From Oceanimonas marisflavi (GTDB lineage Bacteria; Pseudomonadota; Gammaproteobacteria; Enterobacterales; Aeromonadaceae): DNA of 64,000 nt. The stretch covers positions 1 through 64,000 of the forward strand of contig NZ_QAGM01000004.1 in NCBI RefSeq assembly GCF_003049725.1, given 5' to 3'. Shown in pieces: positions 8,178 to 18,144 of the stretch. Under the pieces are notes generated by a model that saw nothing but the letters and a program-made list of their open reading frames with translations, made no database searches and was not told the DNA's origin. A program made the translations under genes and the position numbers. How positions within the stretch are numbered: the first letter of the stretch is position 1; every line of letters starts with the position of its first letter.

Positions 8178-8434
8178 ACCAGCACAACTTGCAGATAGAA
8201 GCCCAGTTTCGCCCGGAAGTGCTTGAGCGGGTGCTGCGCATGACCCGCCACCGCGGCTTTCGCGTGGACGACATGGAAATGTCCACCTCTGCCGATTGTC
8301 AAAACCTGAGCATCAGGGTTACTGTCAGCAGTGAGCGCCCCATTCGGCTGCTGAGCAACCAGCTTGAAAAGCTGATGAACGTGACCCGCGTAGAAGCGCA
8401 TCTCATGGAGCAACCGCTGAAAAAATCGGCCTGA
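8174..8434 (+). CDS. ilvM: Acetolactate synthase II, small (regulatory) subunit
   Basis: An 86-residue ACT-domain protein ([20 protein letters not shown], then a strand-rich [22 protein letters not shown]). It is the size of E. coli IlvM (87 residues). The start codon overlaps the ilvG stop (ATGA). It activates and stabilises IlvG; AHAS II is characteristically insensitive to valine. Confidence 0.93.
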   Translation: MNQHNLQIEAQFRPEVLERVLRMTRHRGFRVDDMEMSTSADCQNLSIRVTVSSERPIRLLSNQLEKLMNVTRVEAHLMEQPLKKSA

Positions 8435-8445
8435 GGATAACAACA

Positions 8446-9369
8446 ATGTCTACCGCCAAGTACATCTGGTTCAACGGGAATATGGTGCCCTGGGAGAATG
8501 CTCAGGTGCATGTGATGACTCACGCCCTGCACTACGGCTCATCGGTGTTTGAAGGTATTCGTGCCTACAACACTCCCAAGGGGCCGGCGATCTTTCGGCT
8601 GGAAGAGCATGTGCAGCGGCTGTTTGATTCCGCCAGGATCTACCGCATGACCATTCCCTATACCAAGGCGGAGCTGATGGACGCCTGCCGGGCGGCGGTA
8701 GCCGATAACGAGCTCGACAGCGCCTACCTGCGCCCGCTGGTGTTTGTGGGCAACGTGGGCATGGGGCTGAATGCACCGAAAGACGTGCCCTGCGAGGTGA
8801 TCATTGCCGCCATTCCCTGGGGTGCCTATCTGGGTGAAGAGGGGCTGGAAAACGGCGTGGATGTGTGTGTCACCTCCTGGAACCGGCTGGCCCCCAACAC
8901 CATGCCCACCGGCGCCAAGGCCGGCGGCAACTATCTGTCGTCCCAGCTGATTTCCGGTGAGGCCAAGCGCCACGGCTACAGCGAGGGCATCTCCCTCGAT
9001 GTGCACGGCCACCTCAGCGAAGGCGCCGGCGAGAACCTCTTCCTTATCAAGAACGGCGTGCTCTACACGCCGCCGGTGACCGCCTGCATACTGCCGGGCA
9101 TTACCCGTGATACCCTGATGACCCTGGCCCGGGAAGCAGGCTATGAAGTGCGGGAAGAAGCCATCGCCCGGGAAGCCCTGTATCTGGCCGATGAAATGTT
9201 TATGACCGGCACCGCCGCCGAGGTCACCCCGGTGCGCAGTGTGGACGGCATCACTCTTGGGGAAGGGAAGCGCGGTCCGATCACCAAAGAGCTGCAGCAG
9301 GCGTTTTTTGGTCTGTTTGACGGCAGCACCCAGGACAAATGGGGCTGGCTCACCCCGGTAAAAGACTAA
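8446..9369 (+). CDS. ilvE: Branched-chain amino acid aminotransferase
   Basis: A 307-residue class IV PLP aminotransferase that converts the 2-oxo acids to Val, Leu and Ile with glutamate. The PLP Schiff-base lysine is Lys158 in [11 protein letters not shown]; the phosphate-binding region is SEGAGENLF and the family N-terminus is [15 protein letters not shown]. Length is as in E. coli (309). It lies 11 bp after ilvM in the same operon with AGGATAAC upstream. Confidence 0.96.
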   Translation: MSTAKYIWFNGNMVPWENAQVHVMTHALHYGSSVFEGIRAYNTPKGPAIFRLEEHVQRLFDSARIYRMTIPYTKAELMDACRAAVADNELDSAYLRPLVFVGNVGMGLNAPKDVPCEVIIAAIPWGAYLGEEGLENGVDVCVTSWNRLAPNTMPTGAKAGGNYLSSQLISGEAKRHGYSEGISLDVHGHLSEGAGENLFLIKNGVLYTPPVTACILPGITRDTLMTLAREAGYEVREEAIAREALYLADEMFMTGTAAEVTPVRSVDGITLGEGKRGPITKELQQAFFGLFDGSTQDKWGWLTPVKD

Positions 9370-9436
9370 TTCAAATTTATGGAGATGGGGCGCGGTTGCG
9401 CTCCGCTGTTCTCACGCAATATCAGGAGTAAAAGGA

Positions 9437-11287
9437 ATGCCAAGGTATCGTTCAGCCACCACCACCCACGGCCGCAACATGGCCGGCGCCCGCGCCCTGT
9501 GGCGCGCCACCGGCATGACCGAAGATGATTTCGGCAAGCCGATTATCGCCGTGGTGAACTCCTTCACCCAGTTCGTGCCCGGCCACGTGCACCTGAAAGA
9601 CATGGGTCAGCTGGTGGCCCGCGAAATTGAAGCGGCCGGCGGTGTGGCCAAGGAATTCAACACCATCGCGGTGGATGACGGTATCGCCATGGGTCATGGC
9701 GGCATGCTTTACTCCCTGCCCAGCCGTGAGCTGATCGCCGACTCGGTGGAGTACATGGTGAACGCCCACTGCGCCGACGCCATGGTGTGTATCTCCAACT
9801 GTGACAAGATCACTCCCGGTATGCTGATGGCCGCCCTGCGGGTCAACATTCCGGTGATCTTCGTGTCCGGCGGCCCCATGGAAGCGGGCAAGACCAAGCT
9901 GTCCGATCAGCTGATCAAGCTCGACCTGGTCGACGCCATGATTCAGGGCGCCGATCCCACCGTATCCGACGCCCAGAGCGAACAGGTAGAGCGCAGCGCC
10001 TGCCCCACCTGTGGCTCCTGCTCCGGCATGTTTACCGCCAACTCCATGAACTGCCTGACCGAGGCCCTGGGCCTGTCCCAGCCCGGCAACGGCTCTTTGC
10101 TGGCCACTCACGCCGACCGCGAGCAGCTGTTCAAGACCGCCGGTCACCGCATTGTGGAGCTGACCAAGCGCTACTACGAAGGCGACGACGCCAGCGTACT
10201 GCCCCGCAACATCGCCACCAAGGCCGCGTTTGAGAACGCCATGGTGCTGGATATCGCCATGGGCGGCTCCACCAATACCGTGCTGCACCTGCTGGCCGCT
10301 GCTCAGGAAGCGGAAACGGACTTCACCATGGACGACATCGACGCCCTGTCGCGCCGTGTGCCCCAGCTGTGCAAGGTGGCGCCGTCCACCCAGAAGTACC
10401 ATATGGAAGACGTGCACCGCGCCGGTGGCGTGATGGGCATTCTGGCCGAGCTGGCCCGTGCCGGCCTGCTCAACACAAATGTGAATACCGTGCTGGGCAT
10501 GACTCTGGCCGAGCAGCTGGCCGAATACGACATCATGGTCACCGGCAACGAGGCGGTGAAGACCATGTTCCGCGCCGGTCCGGCGGGCATTCGCACCACC
10601 CGTGCCTTCAGCCAGGACTGCCGCTGGGACACCCTGGATGACGACCGTGCCGAAGGCTGTATTCGCAGCATCGACAATGCCTATAGTCAGGAAGGCGGTC
10701 TGGCCGTGCTGGCCGGCAACCTGGCCATTGACGGCTGTATCGTCAAGACCGCCGGCGTGGCCGACGAAAACCTCACCTTCCGTGGCCCGGCCCGGGTATA
10801 CGAGAGCCAGGACACCGCCGTGGCCGGCATTCTCGGTGGCGAAGTAAAAGCCGGTGAAGTGGTCGTTATTCGCTACGAAGGCCCCAAGGGCGGCCCGGGC
10901 ATGCAGGAAATGCTGTATCCCACCACCTATCTCAAGTCCATGGGCCTGGGCACCAAGTGCGCCCTGATCACCGATGGCCGCTTCTCCGGCGGCACCTCCG
11001 GCCTGTCCATCGGTCACGTCTCTCCCGAAGCGGCCAACGGCGGCACCATTGGTCTGGTGCAGACCGGTGACATCATCGATATCGATATTCCGGCCCGCAA
11101 AATCGAGCTGGCGGTGTCCGGGCAGGAGCTGGCGGCCCGCCGCGAAGCCATGGATGCCAAGGGCGAACAGGCCTGGCGCCCGGTTGACCGTGAGCGGGAA
11201 GTGTCCTTTGCCCTGCGCGCCTATGCCTCACTGGCCACCAGCGCCGACAAGGGCGCGGTACGCGACCGCAGCAAACTGGGAGGCTGA
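9437..11287 (+). CDS. ilvD: Dihydroxy-acid dehydratase
   Basis: A 616-residue iron-sulfur dehydratase (E. coli 616) that converts 2,3-dihydroxy acids to 2-oxo acids. Cluster-ligand cysteines are Cys122 ([11 protein letters not shown]) and Cys195 ([11 protein letters not shown]), which together suggest the oxygen-labile 4Fe-4S form. The start at 9437 has an AGGAG nearby (TCAGGAGTAAAAGG). A 67-bp gap separates it from ilvE, the longest gap within the operon; no terminator is seen in it. Confidence 0.96.
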   Translation: MPRYRSATTTHGRNMAGARALWRATGMTEDDFGKPIIAVVNSFTQFVPGHVHLKDMGQLVAREIEAAGGVAKEFNTIAVDDGIAMGHGGMLYSLPSRELIADSVEYMVNAHCADAMVCISNCDKITPGMLMAALRVNIPVIFVSGGPMEAGKTKLSDQLIKLDLVDAMIQGADPTVSDAQSEQVERSACPTCGSCSGMFTANSMNCLTEALGLSQPGNGSLLATHADREQLFKTAGHRIVELTKRYYEGDDASVLPRNIATKAAFENAMVLDIAMGGSTNTVLHLLAAAQEAETDFTMDDIDALSRRVPQLCKVAPSTQKYHMEDVHRAGGVMGILAELARAGLLNTNVNTVLGMTLAEQLAEYDIMVTGNEAVKTMFRAGPAGIRTTRAFSQDCRWDTLDDDRAEGCIRSIDNAYSQEGGLAVLAGNLAIDGCIVKTAGVADENLTFRGPARVYESQDTAVAGILGGEVKAGEVVVIRYEGPKGGPGMQEMLYPTTYLKSMGLGTKCALITDGRFSGGTSGLSIGHVSPEAANGGTIGLVQTGDIIDIDIPARKIELAVSGQELAARREAMDAKGEQAWRPVDREREVSFALRAYASLATSADKGAVRDRSKLGG

Positions 11288-11290
11288 TGT

Positions 11291-12847
11291 ATGGCACAAC
11301 CGGCACTGAAAGACGAAAAAGGCACGCCCCGCTCCGCCACCGAGTACCTGCGCCATATTTTGCTGTCGCCGGTGTACGAGGCGGCCCGGGTTACGCCGCT
11401 GTCGCCGCTCAAGAAAATTTCCGAGCGGCTGGGACACCCGGTGTCCCTCAAGCGGGAAGACATGCAGCCGGTACATTCTTTCAAGCTGCGGGGTGCCTAC
11501 AACAAGATTGCCCAGCTCACTCCCGAGCAACAGCAGCGCGGCGTGATCGCCGCCTCTGCCGGCAACCATGCTCAAGGGGTGGCGCTGTCGGCGGCCAAAC
11601 TGGGCATAGACGCCACCATCGTCATGCCCACGGTCACGCCCGATATCAAGGTGGAGTCGGTGCGCCGCTTTGGCGGCAAGGTGGTGCTGCACGGCAACAA
11701 CTTCGATGAGGCCTATGCCCGTTGTCTGGAGCTGATGCAGGAAACCGGCGCCACCCTGATCCCGCCCTTTGACGATGAAGACGTGATCGCCGGTCAGGGC
11801 ACGGTGGGCCGGGAGCTGCTGGAGCAGGACACCCGGCTGACTCATGTGTTTGTGCCCGTGGGCGGTGGCGGCCTGGCCGCCGGCGTGGCGGTATACATCA
11901 AGCAGCTGTTGCCCCAGGTCAAGGTGATCGGAGTGGAAGCCGAGGGCTCCGCCTGTCTCAAGGCGGCGCTCAACGCCGGTGAGCTGGTCACCCTGGACAG
12001 AGTCAGCATGTTTGCCGATGGCGTGGCGGTGAAGCGCATGGGCACCGAAACCTTTCGTCTGTGCCGGGAGTTTCTCGACGGCGTGATCACAGTATCTTCA
12101 GACGAGATCTGCGCCGCCCTCAAGGACATCTTTGAGGATACCCGCGCCATTGCCGAGCCTTCGGGGGCGCTGTCGCTGGCCGGCCTCAAAAAATACAGCC
12201 AGGCCGGGGACTATGCCCACGCCCGCATGGCGGCGGTGCTGAGTGGCGCCAACGTCAACTTTCATTCCCTGCGCTATGTGTCCGAACGGTGTGAGCTGGG
12301 TGAAAAGCGGGAAGGGGTGCTGGCGGTCACCATTCCCGAGCGCAAGGGCGCCTTTCTGCAGTTTTGCGAGGTGCTCGGCAACCGCATGGTGACCGAGTTT
12401 AACTACCGTTATTCCTCCGACGACAAGGCCGCGTTGCTGGTGTCGGTGCGACTGTCCGGCGGCGATCGGGAGCTGGCGCAGATCATGGCGGAGTTGCAGC
12501 AGGCCGGCTATCCGGTGGCCAACATGACCGACAATGATCTGGCCAAAACCCATGTGCGTTACATGGTCGGTGGCCGCACCCCCAAGCCGCTGCAGGAACG
12601 CCTGTACAGCTTTCGGTTTCCGGAGCAGCCCGGCGCCCTGATGCGCTTTCTGCGCACTCTGGGCACCCATTGGAATATCAGCCTGTTCCACTACCGCAAC
12701 CACGGTGCCGAATTTGGCCGGGTGCTGTGTGGCTTTGAACTGCCCGACAGCGACATGGCCTCGTTTGAGAGTCATCTTGCGGAGCTGGGTTACACCTGGT
12801 ACGACGTGACTCAGGATCCCGCTTACCGCTTCTTTCTGGCTCACTGA
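11291..12847 (+). CDS. ilvA: Threonine deaminase, biosynthetic
   Basis: A 518-residue PLP enzyme (E. coli 514) that makes 2-oxobutyrate from threonine, the committed step to isoleucine. The PLP lysine is Lys65 in HSFKLRGAYNK, and the glycine-rich phosphate loop is VPVGGGGLAAG. Two C-terminal ACT-like regulatory domains (about 335-515) begin near EKREGVLAVTIPERKGAF and identify the isoleucine-inhibited biosynthetic form rather than the catabolic TdcB. It begins 3 bp after ilvD and ends the operon. Confidence 0.96.
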   Translation: MAQPALKDEKGTPRSATEYLRHILLSPVYEAARVTPLSPLKKISERLGHPVSLKREDMQPVHSFKLRGAYNKIAQLTPEQQQRGVIAASAGNHAQGVALSAAKLGIDATIVMPTVTPDIKVESVRRFGGKVVLHGNNFDEAYARCLELMQETGATLIPPFDDEDVIAGQGTVGRELLEQDTRLTHVFVPVGGGGLAAGVAVYIKQLLPQVKVIGVEAEGSACLKAALNAGELVTLDRVSMFADGVAVKRMGTETFRLCREFLDGVITVSSDEICAALKDIFEDTRAIAEPSGALSLAGLKKYSQAGDYAHARMAAVLSGANVNFHSLRYVSERCELGEKREGVLAVTIPERKGAFLQFCEVLGNRMVTEFNYRYSSDDKAALLVSVRLSGGDRELAQIMAELQQAGYPVANMTDNDLAKTHVRYMVGGRTPKPLQERLYSFRFPEQPGALMRFLRTLGTHWNISLFHYRNHGAEFGRVLCGFELPDSDMASFESHLAELGYTWYDVTQDPAYRFFLAH

Positions 12848-12869
12848 CAAGGCCATTGTTTAATAACGG

Positions 12870-12899
12870 AAAAATGCCGGGCTTGCCCGGTATTTTTAT
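12870..12899 (+). terminator. Terminator of the ilv operon
   Basis: AAAAATGCCGGGC-TT-GCCCGGTATTTTTA: a GC stem flanked by A and T runs, 22 bp after ilvA. Confidence 0.9.
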
Positions 12900-13154
12900 G
12901 TCCGCGCACTGGCGCACCTGCAGCAGTTTATTAACATTGTGTTAATGTTTTTGCTTTCTTCCGCGCTGTTTGCGTTCCCCGTCCCGGCCCGCAGTGGCGC
13001 CGTTAAGGGCATCTTTACCCCTGAATATCTGGCCGGTTTTTTCTTAATGCGATTGATACAAAACTGTTTACAGTTTTTTATTGACCAGTTTTCGTTCGGC
13101 TGTTTTAATCGCGCCGTCTCTGTTTTCTTCCCTTTTGGTACAGGAGTGTCTTTC
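12900..13154 (+). other. Upstream region of the urea transporter gene
   Basis: No separate gene is seen. The frame of the urea transporter stays open through this stretch, but the extra residues do not look like the family and the good ribosome site is at 13141. It contains a 17-bp perfect palindrome, ATTAACA-TTG-TGTTAAT (12930-12946), which could be an operator. The region is notably AT-rich (13040-13140) compared with the flanking genes, as expected of a promoter. Confidence 0.5.
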
Positions 13155-13997
13155 ATGGCGCTGTTGTCTTCTCTGCTGGCCGCCATTGGCCAGATATATT
13201 TTATAAACAACCGCCTTGCCGGTGCCCTGATTGTGGCGGGTGTGATCTGGGCTTCACCCTGGATGGCCGCCACCATGATGCTGGCGACCCTGGCCGCCAC
13301 CCTGCTGGCGCTGGCCTGCAAGTGGGAGCCCGAAGCCCGCCGTGACGGCCTGTTCGGCTTTAACGCCGCCCTGGTGGGGCTGGCCTTTGGCCTGTTTGCC
13401 GAGCACACGCCATTCTGGCTGCTGATGTCGGCTCTGGGCGGCATGCTCTCGGCCTGGCTGTTTTACCGGCTGCGCCGGCTGGCGGCCATTCCCTGGTATA
13501 CGCTGCCCTTTAACCTGGTGGTGCTGCCCTGGCTGTATTTTATTGGCCAGCGGGTGGCCGACGAGGTGCCTCAGGGCTACAACTTTTCGTTGTCGGCCAT
13601 CGGCCAGGTGATCTTTCTGCCCGACATGGTGCCTGCGGTACTGATCTGCGCCGCCCTGCTGCTGGTGGGCATAGAGATGCTGGGCTGGGCCTTTGTGGGG
13701 GCCATGGTGTCGAGCGGCGCGGCCCTGCTGCTGCTGGTCAATCCGGACTACATCAACTTTGGCCTGACCGGCTACAACGGCGTGCTGGCGGCCATAGCCA
13801 TGTTCTGGGGCGGCCACAAGCAAATCTGGATATTACTGGCACCGGCCCTGGCGGGCTTGATGACCGCCGCCATGCTCAAGCTCGGCCTGCCCATGCTGAC
13901 CATGCCCTTTGTGCTCAGTTGCTGGCTGTGCCTGGCATTGCAGAAGGGCCTGTGTTATTACCGGTGCGCAAATTCCACAGACAGGGAGAAGGTATGA
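13155..13997 (+). CDS. Urea transporter (UT family)
   Basis: A 280-residue membrane protein of the urea transporter family (the fold of mammalian UT-A/B and bacterial dvUT). The two homologous halves each carry the family loop: GLFGFNAALVGLAFGLF (65-81) and GLTGYNGVLAAIAMFWG (203-219). PWYTLPFN (113-120) and LTMPFVLSCW (248-257) are the matching UT signature segments. I chose the start at 13155 because CAGGAG lies 8 bases before it and the protein then begins like other family members (LLAAIGQIYFINNRLAG). No urease or urea carboxylase gene is in the window. Its stop overlaps the next start (ATGA), so the two are translationally coupled. Confidence 0.82.
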   Translation: MALLSSLLAAIGQIYFINNRLAGALIVAGVIWASPWMAATMMLATLAATLLALACKWEPEARRDGLFGFNAALVGLAFGLFAEHTPFWLLMSALGGMLSAWLFYRLRRLAAIPWYTLPFNLVVLPWLYFIGQRVADEVPQGYNFSLSAIGQVIFLPDMVPAVLICAALLLVGIEMLGWAFVGAMVSSGAALLLLVNPDYINFGLTGYNGVLAAIAMFWGGHKQIWILLAPALAGLMTAAMLKLGLPMLTMPFVLSCWLCLALQKGLCYYRCANSTDREKV

Positions 13998-14863
13998 AAC
14001 TGGGATTTATCGGCATTGGCCTGATGGGCAAGCCCATGACCGAACGGCTGCTGGCCGCCGGTTATGATGTAACCGTATGGAACCGCAGCGCCGACAAGCT
14101 GACCGAAGTGGCCGCCGCCGGTGCGCACGTGGCCGCCAGCATTGGTGAGCTGACCGAACAGGTGGATGTGGTGATGCTGTGCCTGGCCAATACCGCCGTG
14201 GTGGAAAGTGTGGTGTTCGGCGAGGGCGGCGTGGCCGGGCACGGCCGGGCCGGTCAGCTGCTGGTGGACTTTTCCAGCTCCGACCCCGATGCCACCCGGG
14301 ACTATGCCACCAGGCTGAAAGCCGCCTGCGGCATGAGCTGGGTGGACTCACCGGTATCCGGCGGCGTGGCCGGTGCCGAGGCGGGCACCCTGGCCATTAT
14401 GTGTGGCGGCGAGGAAGCCGACATAGAGCGCATTCGCCCGGTGCTGGCGCCGCTGTCCCAGCGGGTGACCCGTATGGGCGGCGTGGGCGCCGGTCAGGTG
14501 ACCAAGGTGTGCAACCAGATGATAGTAGGCTGCAACCTGATGGTGCTGGCGGAAATGATGGCGCTGGCCAAGGCCTGCGGCGTGGACGCCGAGCAGATCC
14601 CCACCGCACTTGCCGGTGGCTTTGCCGACTCCAAACCCATGCAGATCACAGGCCCTCTGATGGCGGAAGAGTCCGACCCGGATCCCAAGTGGCACGTGCG
14701 CACCCTGCTCAAGGATCTCGACATGGCCGTGGCCCAGAGCCTGCGCGCCGGCAGCGCCACCCCCATGTCGGGCCTGGCCGCCCAGCTGATGCGTCAGCAC
14801 GGCAGCAAGGGCTTTCTGGAGCGGGACCCGGCCACCCTGATCAGGCTGTATAAAGACGCCTGA
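13994..14863 (+). CDS. NAD(P)-dependent beta-hydroxyacid dehydrogenase
   Basis: A 289-residue member of the 3-hydroxyisobutyrate / 6-phosphogluconate dehydrogenase family. The Rossmann motif is GFIGIGLMGKPM (4-15), the substrate signature DSPVSGGVAGAEAGTLAIM (118-136), and the catalytic lysine Lys171 (GAGQVTKVCNQM). Sequence suits tartronate semialdehyde reductase (GarR/GlxR) or 3-hydroxyisobutyrate dehydrogenase; I cannot decide which. It overlaps the urea transporter gene by 4 bp. Urea and glyoxylate both come from ureidoglycolate breakdown, and glyoxylate can lead to tartronate semialdehyde. This makes GlxR-like activity attractive, but it is inference. Confidence 0.85.
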   Translation: MKLGFIGIGLMGKPMTERLLAAGYDVTVWNRSADKLTEVAAAGAHVAASIGELTEQVDVVMLCLANTAVVESVVFGEGGVAGHGRAGQLLVDFSSSDPDATRDYATRLKAACGMSWVDSPVSGGVAGAEAGTLAIMCGGEEADIERIRPVLAPLSQRVTRMGGVGAGQVTKVCNQMIVGCNLMVLAEMMALAKACGVDAEQIPTALAGGFADSKPMQITGPLMAEESDPDPKWHVRTLLKDLDMAVAQSLRAGSATPMSGLAAQLMRQHGSKGFLERDPATLIRLYKDA

Positions 14864-14887
14864 GCTGAAGCATCGGTTGTACCTGTG

Positions 14888-14970
14888 GTAGGTTGCGAAT
14901 GAGCGAAGCGAATTCCAACACCAAGCCGGCTGTGGAATGTTGGGGTTCGCTGCGCTTACCGCCAACCTGC
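14888..14970. repeat. REP-like inverted repeat pair, copy 1
   Basis: Two ~33-bp arms in inverted orientation: one starts GTAGGTTGCGAATGAGCGAA (14888-14920), the other is the approximate reverse complement ending GCCAACCTGC (14934-14970). The arms contain GAGCGAAGCGAA, i.e. the stable mini-hairpin GCGAAGC. A second copy lies at 29380-29463. Both sit after the stop codon of a plus-strand gene and before a minus-strand gene end. Confidence 0.75.
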
Positions 14971-15029
14971 GATCCGGAAGCTGGCGCAGTTTGCGAATGA
15001 GCCCCGACATTTCAGCCAGGTGCACGATA

Positions 15030-15057
15030 AAAAAGAGGAGCCCAGGCTCCTCTTTTT
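15030..15057. terminator. Bidirectional terminator between convergent genes
   Basis: AAAAAGAGGAGCC-CA-GGCTCCTCTTTTT: a perfect 13-bp palindrome with A and T runs on both sides, so it should stop transcription coming from the dehydrogenase gene (plus) and from hemY (minus). Confidence 0.92.
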
Positions 15058-15074
15058 GCGTTTATGGGAATGGC

Positions 15075-16253
15075 TCAGGCCGTTCCCAGGGCCAGGCTGT
15101 GTTTGTAGTAGTCGTTGGCCTTGGTCAGATCCTTGCGCTTTTCCGCCAGCTGGGCCAGCAGCACATAGTCCTGAGCGTCGGGCTTTTGCGCCACCGCCTG
15201 TTGCAGTTGTTGCTCGGCCTGCTCGTCCTGGCCGTCTTTCAGGTACAGCCGGCCAAGGGCGGAGTGCAGCTCGGCCAGGTTTTCCTTTTTGGCCTTTTTC
15301 TCCAGGGCGGTGAGCAGCGGGTGATAGTCGCTCAGCTGCAGCCGGGTGGTGCACAGCAACAGGCCCGGATCGGTGTGCTTGTCGAGCCCTTCCAGCAGCA
15401 GTTGCTGGGCTTCCTTGTGGGCCTTGAGGCCAATCAGCCGTTCACACAGGGGCTGCAGCAGCGCGGGGCTGTATTTGTCCTTGCGGGGCAGTGACTGCCA
15501 CACCTTGATCAGACCATCGCTGCCTTCGTCATGGGCGGCCTGATCGAAGCGGCCAATCCAGCACTGCTGGCGCAATGCCTCTTTCTCATCGTTGTCGATC
15601 AGGCTCTTGCCGGCCAGGCTGTCGAGAATGCCCAGCAGGGCCTGCCACTGGCCGGTGGCCTGATAAACGTCTTTCTGCAGCTTGAGCAGGGCGGGCTGGT
15701 GACCGTAGGTGGTTTCCAACTCCTGCACACCGGCCAGCGCCTGGTCAAACTGGCCCTGCTGATACTGCAGCCGGGCCTGGGTAATGCCCACAGCCAGGCT
15801 GGCGGCCGGATGCTGCTCCTGGGCCTGGCGCAGATAGTCGTCGCGCTTTTCCTCGTTGCCCTGAGCCTGGGCCGCATTGGCGGCGTTCAGGTAGTTGAGC
15901 AGGGCCAGCTCGTTGCCCCTGGTGCCCTTGACCAGCATTTTCTCGGCAGTGGCGTAGTCTTCCGCCACCAGCGCCTGCATGCCGCTCTGGGTGTAGTTCA
16001 GGGCCTTGCGCCGGCGGCGACCCATAAACCAGCCGCGGGTGCGGTGACTGATGCCGAATACCCGGCCCAGCAGCCATTCAATAAACAGCAGCAGCAGATA
16101 AAACAGCACGGCGCCCACCAGGAACACGGTGACCGTGGTTTCAATGGTGTAGTTGCCGGCGGCCACCAGCACATAGCCTTGGCGGCCCATAAACTCGGGG
16201 CCCACCACCAGGCCGGCGGCCAGAATGGCGACGATAATCGCAAGACGTATCAT
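15075..16253 (-). CDS. hemY: HemY, haem biosynthesis-associated TPR membrane protein
   Basis: A 392-residue protein with two N-terminal membrane segments (about 1-20 and 38-62, VTVFLVGAVLFYLLLLFIEW) followed by a HemY_N region and tetratricopeptide-type helical repeats to the C-terminus. Its role in late haem synthesis is inferred from conserved linkage and is not biochemically defined. It is the last gene of hemCDXY, 9 bp after hemX. The start at 16253 gives MIRLAIIVAILAAGLVVGPE. Confidence 0.92.
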   Translation of the reverse strand: MIRLAIIVAILAAGLVVGPEFMGRQGYVLVAAGNYTIETTVTVFLVGAVLFYLLLLFIEWLLGRVFGISHRTRGWFMGRRRRKALNYTQSGMQALVAEDYATAEKMLVKGTRGNELALLNYLNAANAAQAQGNEEKRDDYLRQAQEQHPAASLAVGITQARLQYQQGQFDQALAGVQELETTYGHQPALLKLQKDVYQATGQWQALLGILDSLAGKSLIDNDEKEALRQQCWIGRFDQAAHDEGSDGLIKVWQSLPRKDKYSPALLQPLCERLIGLKAHKEAQQLLLEGLDKHTDPGLLLCTTRLQLSDYHPLLTALEKKAKKENLAELHSALGRLYLKDGQDEQAEQQLQQAVAQKPDAQDYVLLAQLAEKRKDLTKANDYYKHSLALGTA

Positions 16254-16262
16254 GAGTCCCCC

Positions 16263-17402
16263 TTACAGGCCGGTGAGCAGGCGTTGCAGCCGGTCATCCA
16301 GCAGCTGTTGCAGGCGTTCCTGAGCGGCAAACTGCTCCGGATAGTCCACGCTGATCTGCTGGCCTTCAAGCTGATTGATTTGCTCCAGCATAAACTGGCG
16401 CACGCTGTCGTCGGCAAAGTAGTCCTGCAACCACTGCTTTGACTGGGCCAGAGAGCTGTCAAAGATCTCCTGCTGCTCGCGGTACACCGCCAGCTGGGCC
16501 TGCAGCAGCTTGCCCTTGAGGTTTTCGCTCAGATACCAGTGCTGCTGGGGAGAGAGCAGGGCTTCCACGTTGCCGTCACGGCGGCGCACGGTGACAAAGT
16601 CGTCGGTAAAGCTGGCCCAGCTCTTTTTCAGGTTTTCCTTCCAGTCGCTGACCGACTCGGACACGGTAAAGTCGGGCTCTTCGGCCCGGGCCATGATCAC
16701 GCCGGCCAGCTTGAGCTTGTCAACCTGATCGTTGATGCTGTTGAGCTTGATCACCAGACCTTCGCGGTCGACCTTTTTCACCGACTTGATGCTGGCAATG
16801 TCGTCGGCCAGGGCCTTGCGAATGGGCACCAGGGTGGGATCGTTAAGGGCGGCCAGGCGCTCGTCGGCGTTGGCCAGCATCATGGCGGCAGACACGGCAT
16901 CGTGCTCCAGCCACAGCTTGCGGCCGGCCATACGCACCAGATATTCGGCTTCCGCCAGCATCCAGTCGTTGGGACGCTTGCTGTCCAGATCCAGCACCTT
17001 GCGGGACAGACCCTCCACCTGCTCGGTGACGCTGTTCTGGGCACTTTCCAGCTTGCTCAGGGTGGCGCTCTGTTCGCTCTTCAGGGCTGTCAGCGTGCTC
17101 TGTTGCTCGGCCAGGCGGCTTTCCATGGCCTCCAGCTGGTCAGCCTGGGCCACGCTTTGCTGATGACCATGCCAGTACAGAATGGCGGCCAGTACAATGG
17201 CGAGAATGATGGCCACAATGGCCAGCCCCTTGCCCGATGACGGCGACTTTTGCTGCTGCGCCCGGGGGGCGGCGGACACATCGGCCGGAGCTGTCTGTTC
17301 CGGCTGTACGGTCTCCGTGGCCTGGGCGGCGGGTGCAGTGGATTCCGGCGCGGCGTCGGCTACCACCTTGTCTTGTTGTTGATCTTTTTTGTTGTCAGTC
17401 AT
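16263..17402 (-). CDS. hemX: HemX family protein
   Basis: 379 residues. The N-terminus is Pro/Ala/Gln-rich and cytoplasmic ([11 protein letters not shown]...), with one membrane anchor near 60-80 (GLAIVAIILAIVLAAILYW), a coiled-coil of about 80 residues (QLEAMESRLAEQQSTLTALK) and then a periplasmic domain. The start at 17402 is preceded by a GGAAAAGGA ribosome site; a longer frame runs back into hemD. Long listed as a putative uroporphyrinogen-III methyltransferase, but it lacks that fold and its function is unknown. It overlaps hemD by 8 bp. Confidence 0.9.
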   Translation of the reverse strand: MTDNKKDQQQDKVVADAAPESTAPAAQATETVQPEQTAPADVSAAPRAQQQKSPSSGKGLAIVAIILAIVLAAILYWHGHQQSVAQADQLEAMESRLAEQQSTLTALKSEQSATLSKLESAQNSVTEQVEGLSRKVLDLDSKRPNDWMLAEAEYLVRMAGRKLWLEHDAVSAAMMLANADERLAALNDPTLVPIRKALADDIASIKSVKKVDREGLVIKLNSINDQVDKLKLAGVIMARAEEPDFTVSESVSDWKENLKKSWASFTDDFVTVRRRDGNVEALLSPQQHWYLSENLKGKLLQAQLAVYREQQEIFDSSLAQSKQWLQDYFADDSVRQFMLEQINQLEGQQISVDYPEQFAAQERLQQLLDDRLQRLLTGL

Positions 17403-18144
17403 TCCTTTTCCTCTCATCCAGGGCGCTGAGCAACGCCGGGTTGGATGCACCTTTCGCATTGATGATATGAGTGAAGCCCAGAGCCTTCGCCTGTTCGACC
17501 ACGCGAATGCTGGGCACAATCAATAAACGGCTTAGCAGCCAGTCCTTTGCGCTGTTGGCCGCAAGCTGAAACAGATGCTGCAGCAGGCCGCCACTGGTGA
17601 TGATAATACTGTCCACCCCGTGACGCTGCCACTCTTTCACCAGTTGCCCGTCAGTATCCTCGCGATAGCAGCGCCGGTAAACCTCGCAATACTCAACCTG
17701 TGCGCCCCGTTCAGCCAGGGCGGGGGCCATCATATGACGACCGCCATCGCCACGCAGTATTACTGCCCGGCGGCCGGCGGGTTGCTGCAGCTGGGGCAGG
17801 GCGATCATGCCTTCGGAGCGAGGGTCATCCGGCACCAGTGCGTTGGTCACGCCCACGGCGGCAAAGGCCTGGCCGGTGGCCTCGCCCACCGCCACATAGG
17901 TGGCATCGGGCCAGCGCTGTCCCTGATTTTTCAGTGCATTATCGGCGAAATTTACCGCCTGCGCACTGACCGCTATCACATAATCCCTGCAGCCGAGCTG
18001 ATTCAGCAGCGCCGGTACTTGTTCCAGTCCGGCGCCGGGAGCAAAGGCCAGCAGGGGAGTGGCCACCGGGCGGTGGCCGGCCTGGCGCAGCGCGTCGCAC
18101 AGACTGTGGTTTTGCGGCTCGGGACGAACCACCAGCGGGGTCAC
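17395..18144 (-). CDS. hemD: Uroporphyrinogen-III synthase
   Basis: A 249-residue cytoplasmic enzyme that closes hydroxymethylbilane with inversion of ring D to give uroporphyrinogen III. The sequence is weakly conserved, as usual for HemD, but shows the family start [10 protein letters not shown], the middle [12 protein letters not shown] and the [10 protein letters not shown] segment (about 188-198). It overlaps hemC by 4 bp and hemX by 8 bp, so hemCDXY is read as one tightly coupled operon. Confidence 0.93.
   Translation of the reverse strand: MTPLVVRPEPQNHSLCDALRQAGHRPVATPLLAFAPGAGLEQVPALLNQLGCRDYVIAVSAQAVNFADNALKNQGQRWPDATYVAVGEATGQAFAAVGVTNALVPDDPRSEGMIALPQLQQPAGRRAVILRGDGGRHMMAPALAERGAQVEYCEVYRRCYREDTDGQLVKEWQRHGVDSIIITSGGLLQHLFQLAANSAKDWLLSRLLIVPSIRVVEQAKALGFTHIINAKGASNPALLSALDERKRND

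Noticed and set aside
9452-11017. 521-codon open frame opposite ilvD
   Set aside because: Shadow of ilvD; His/Gly/Gln-rich with no domain.
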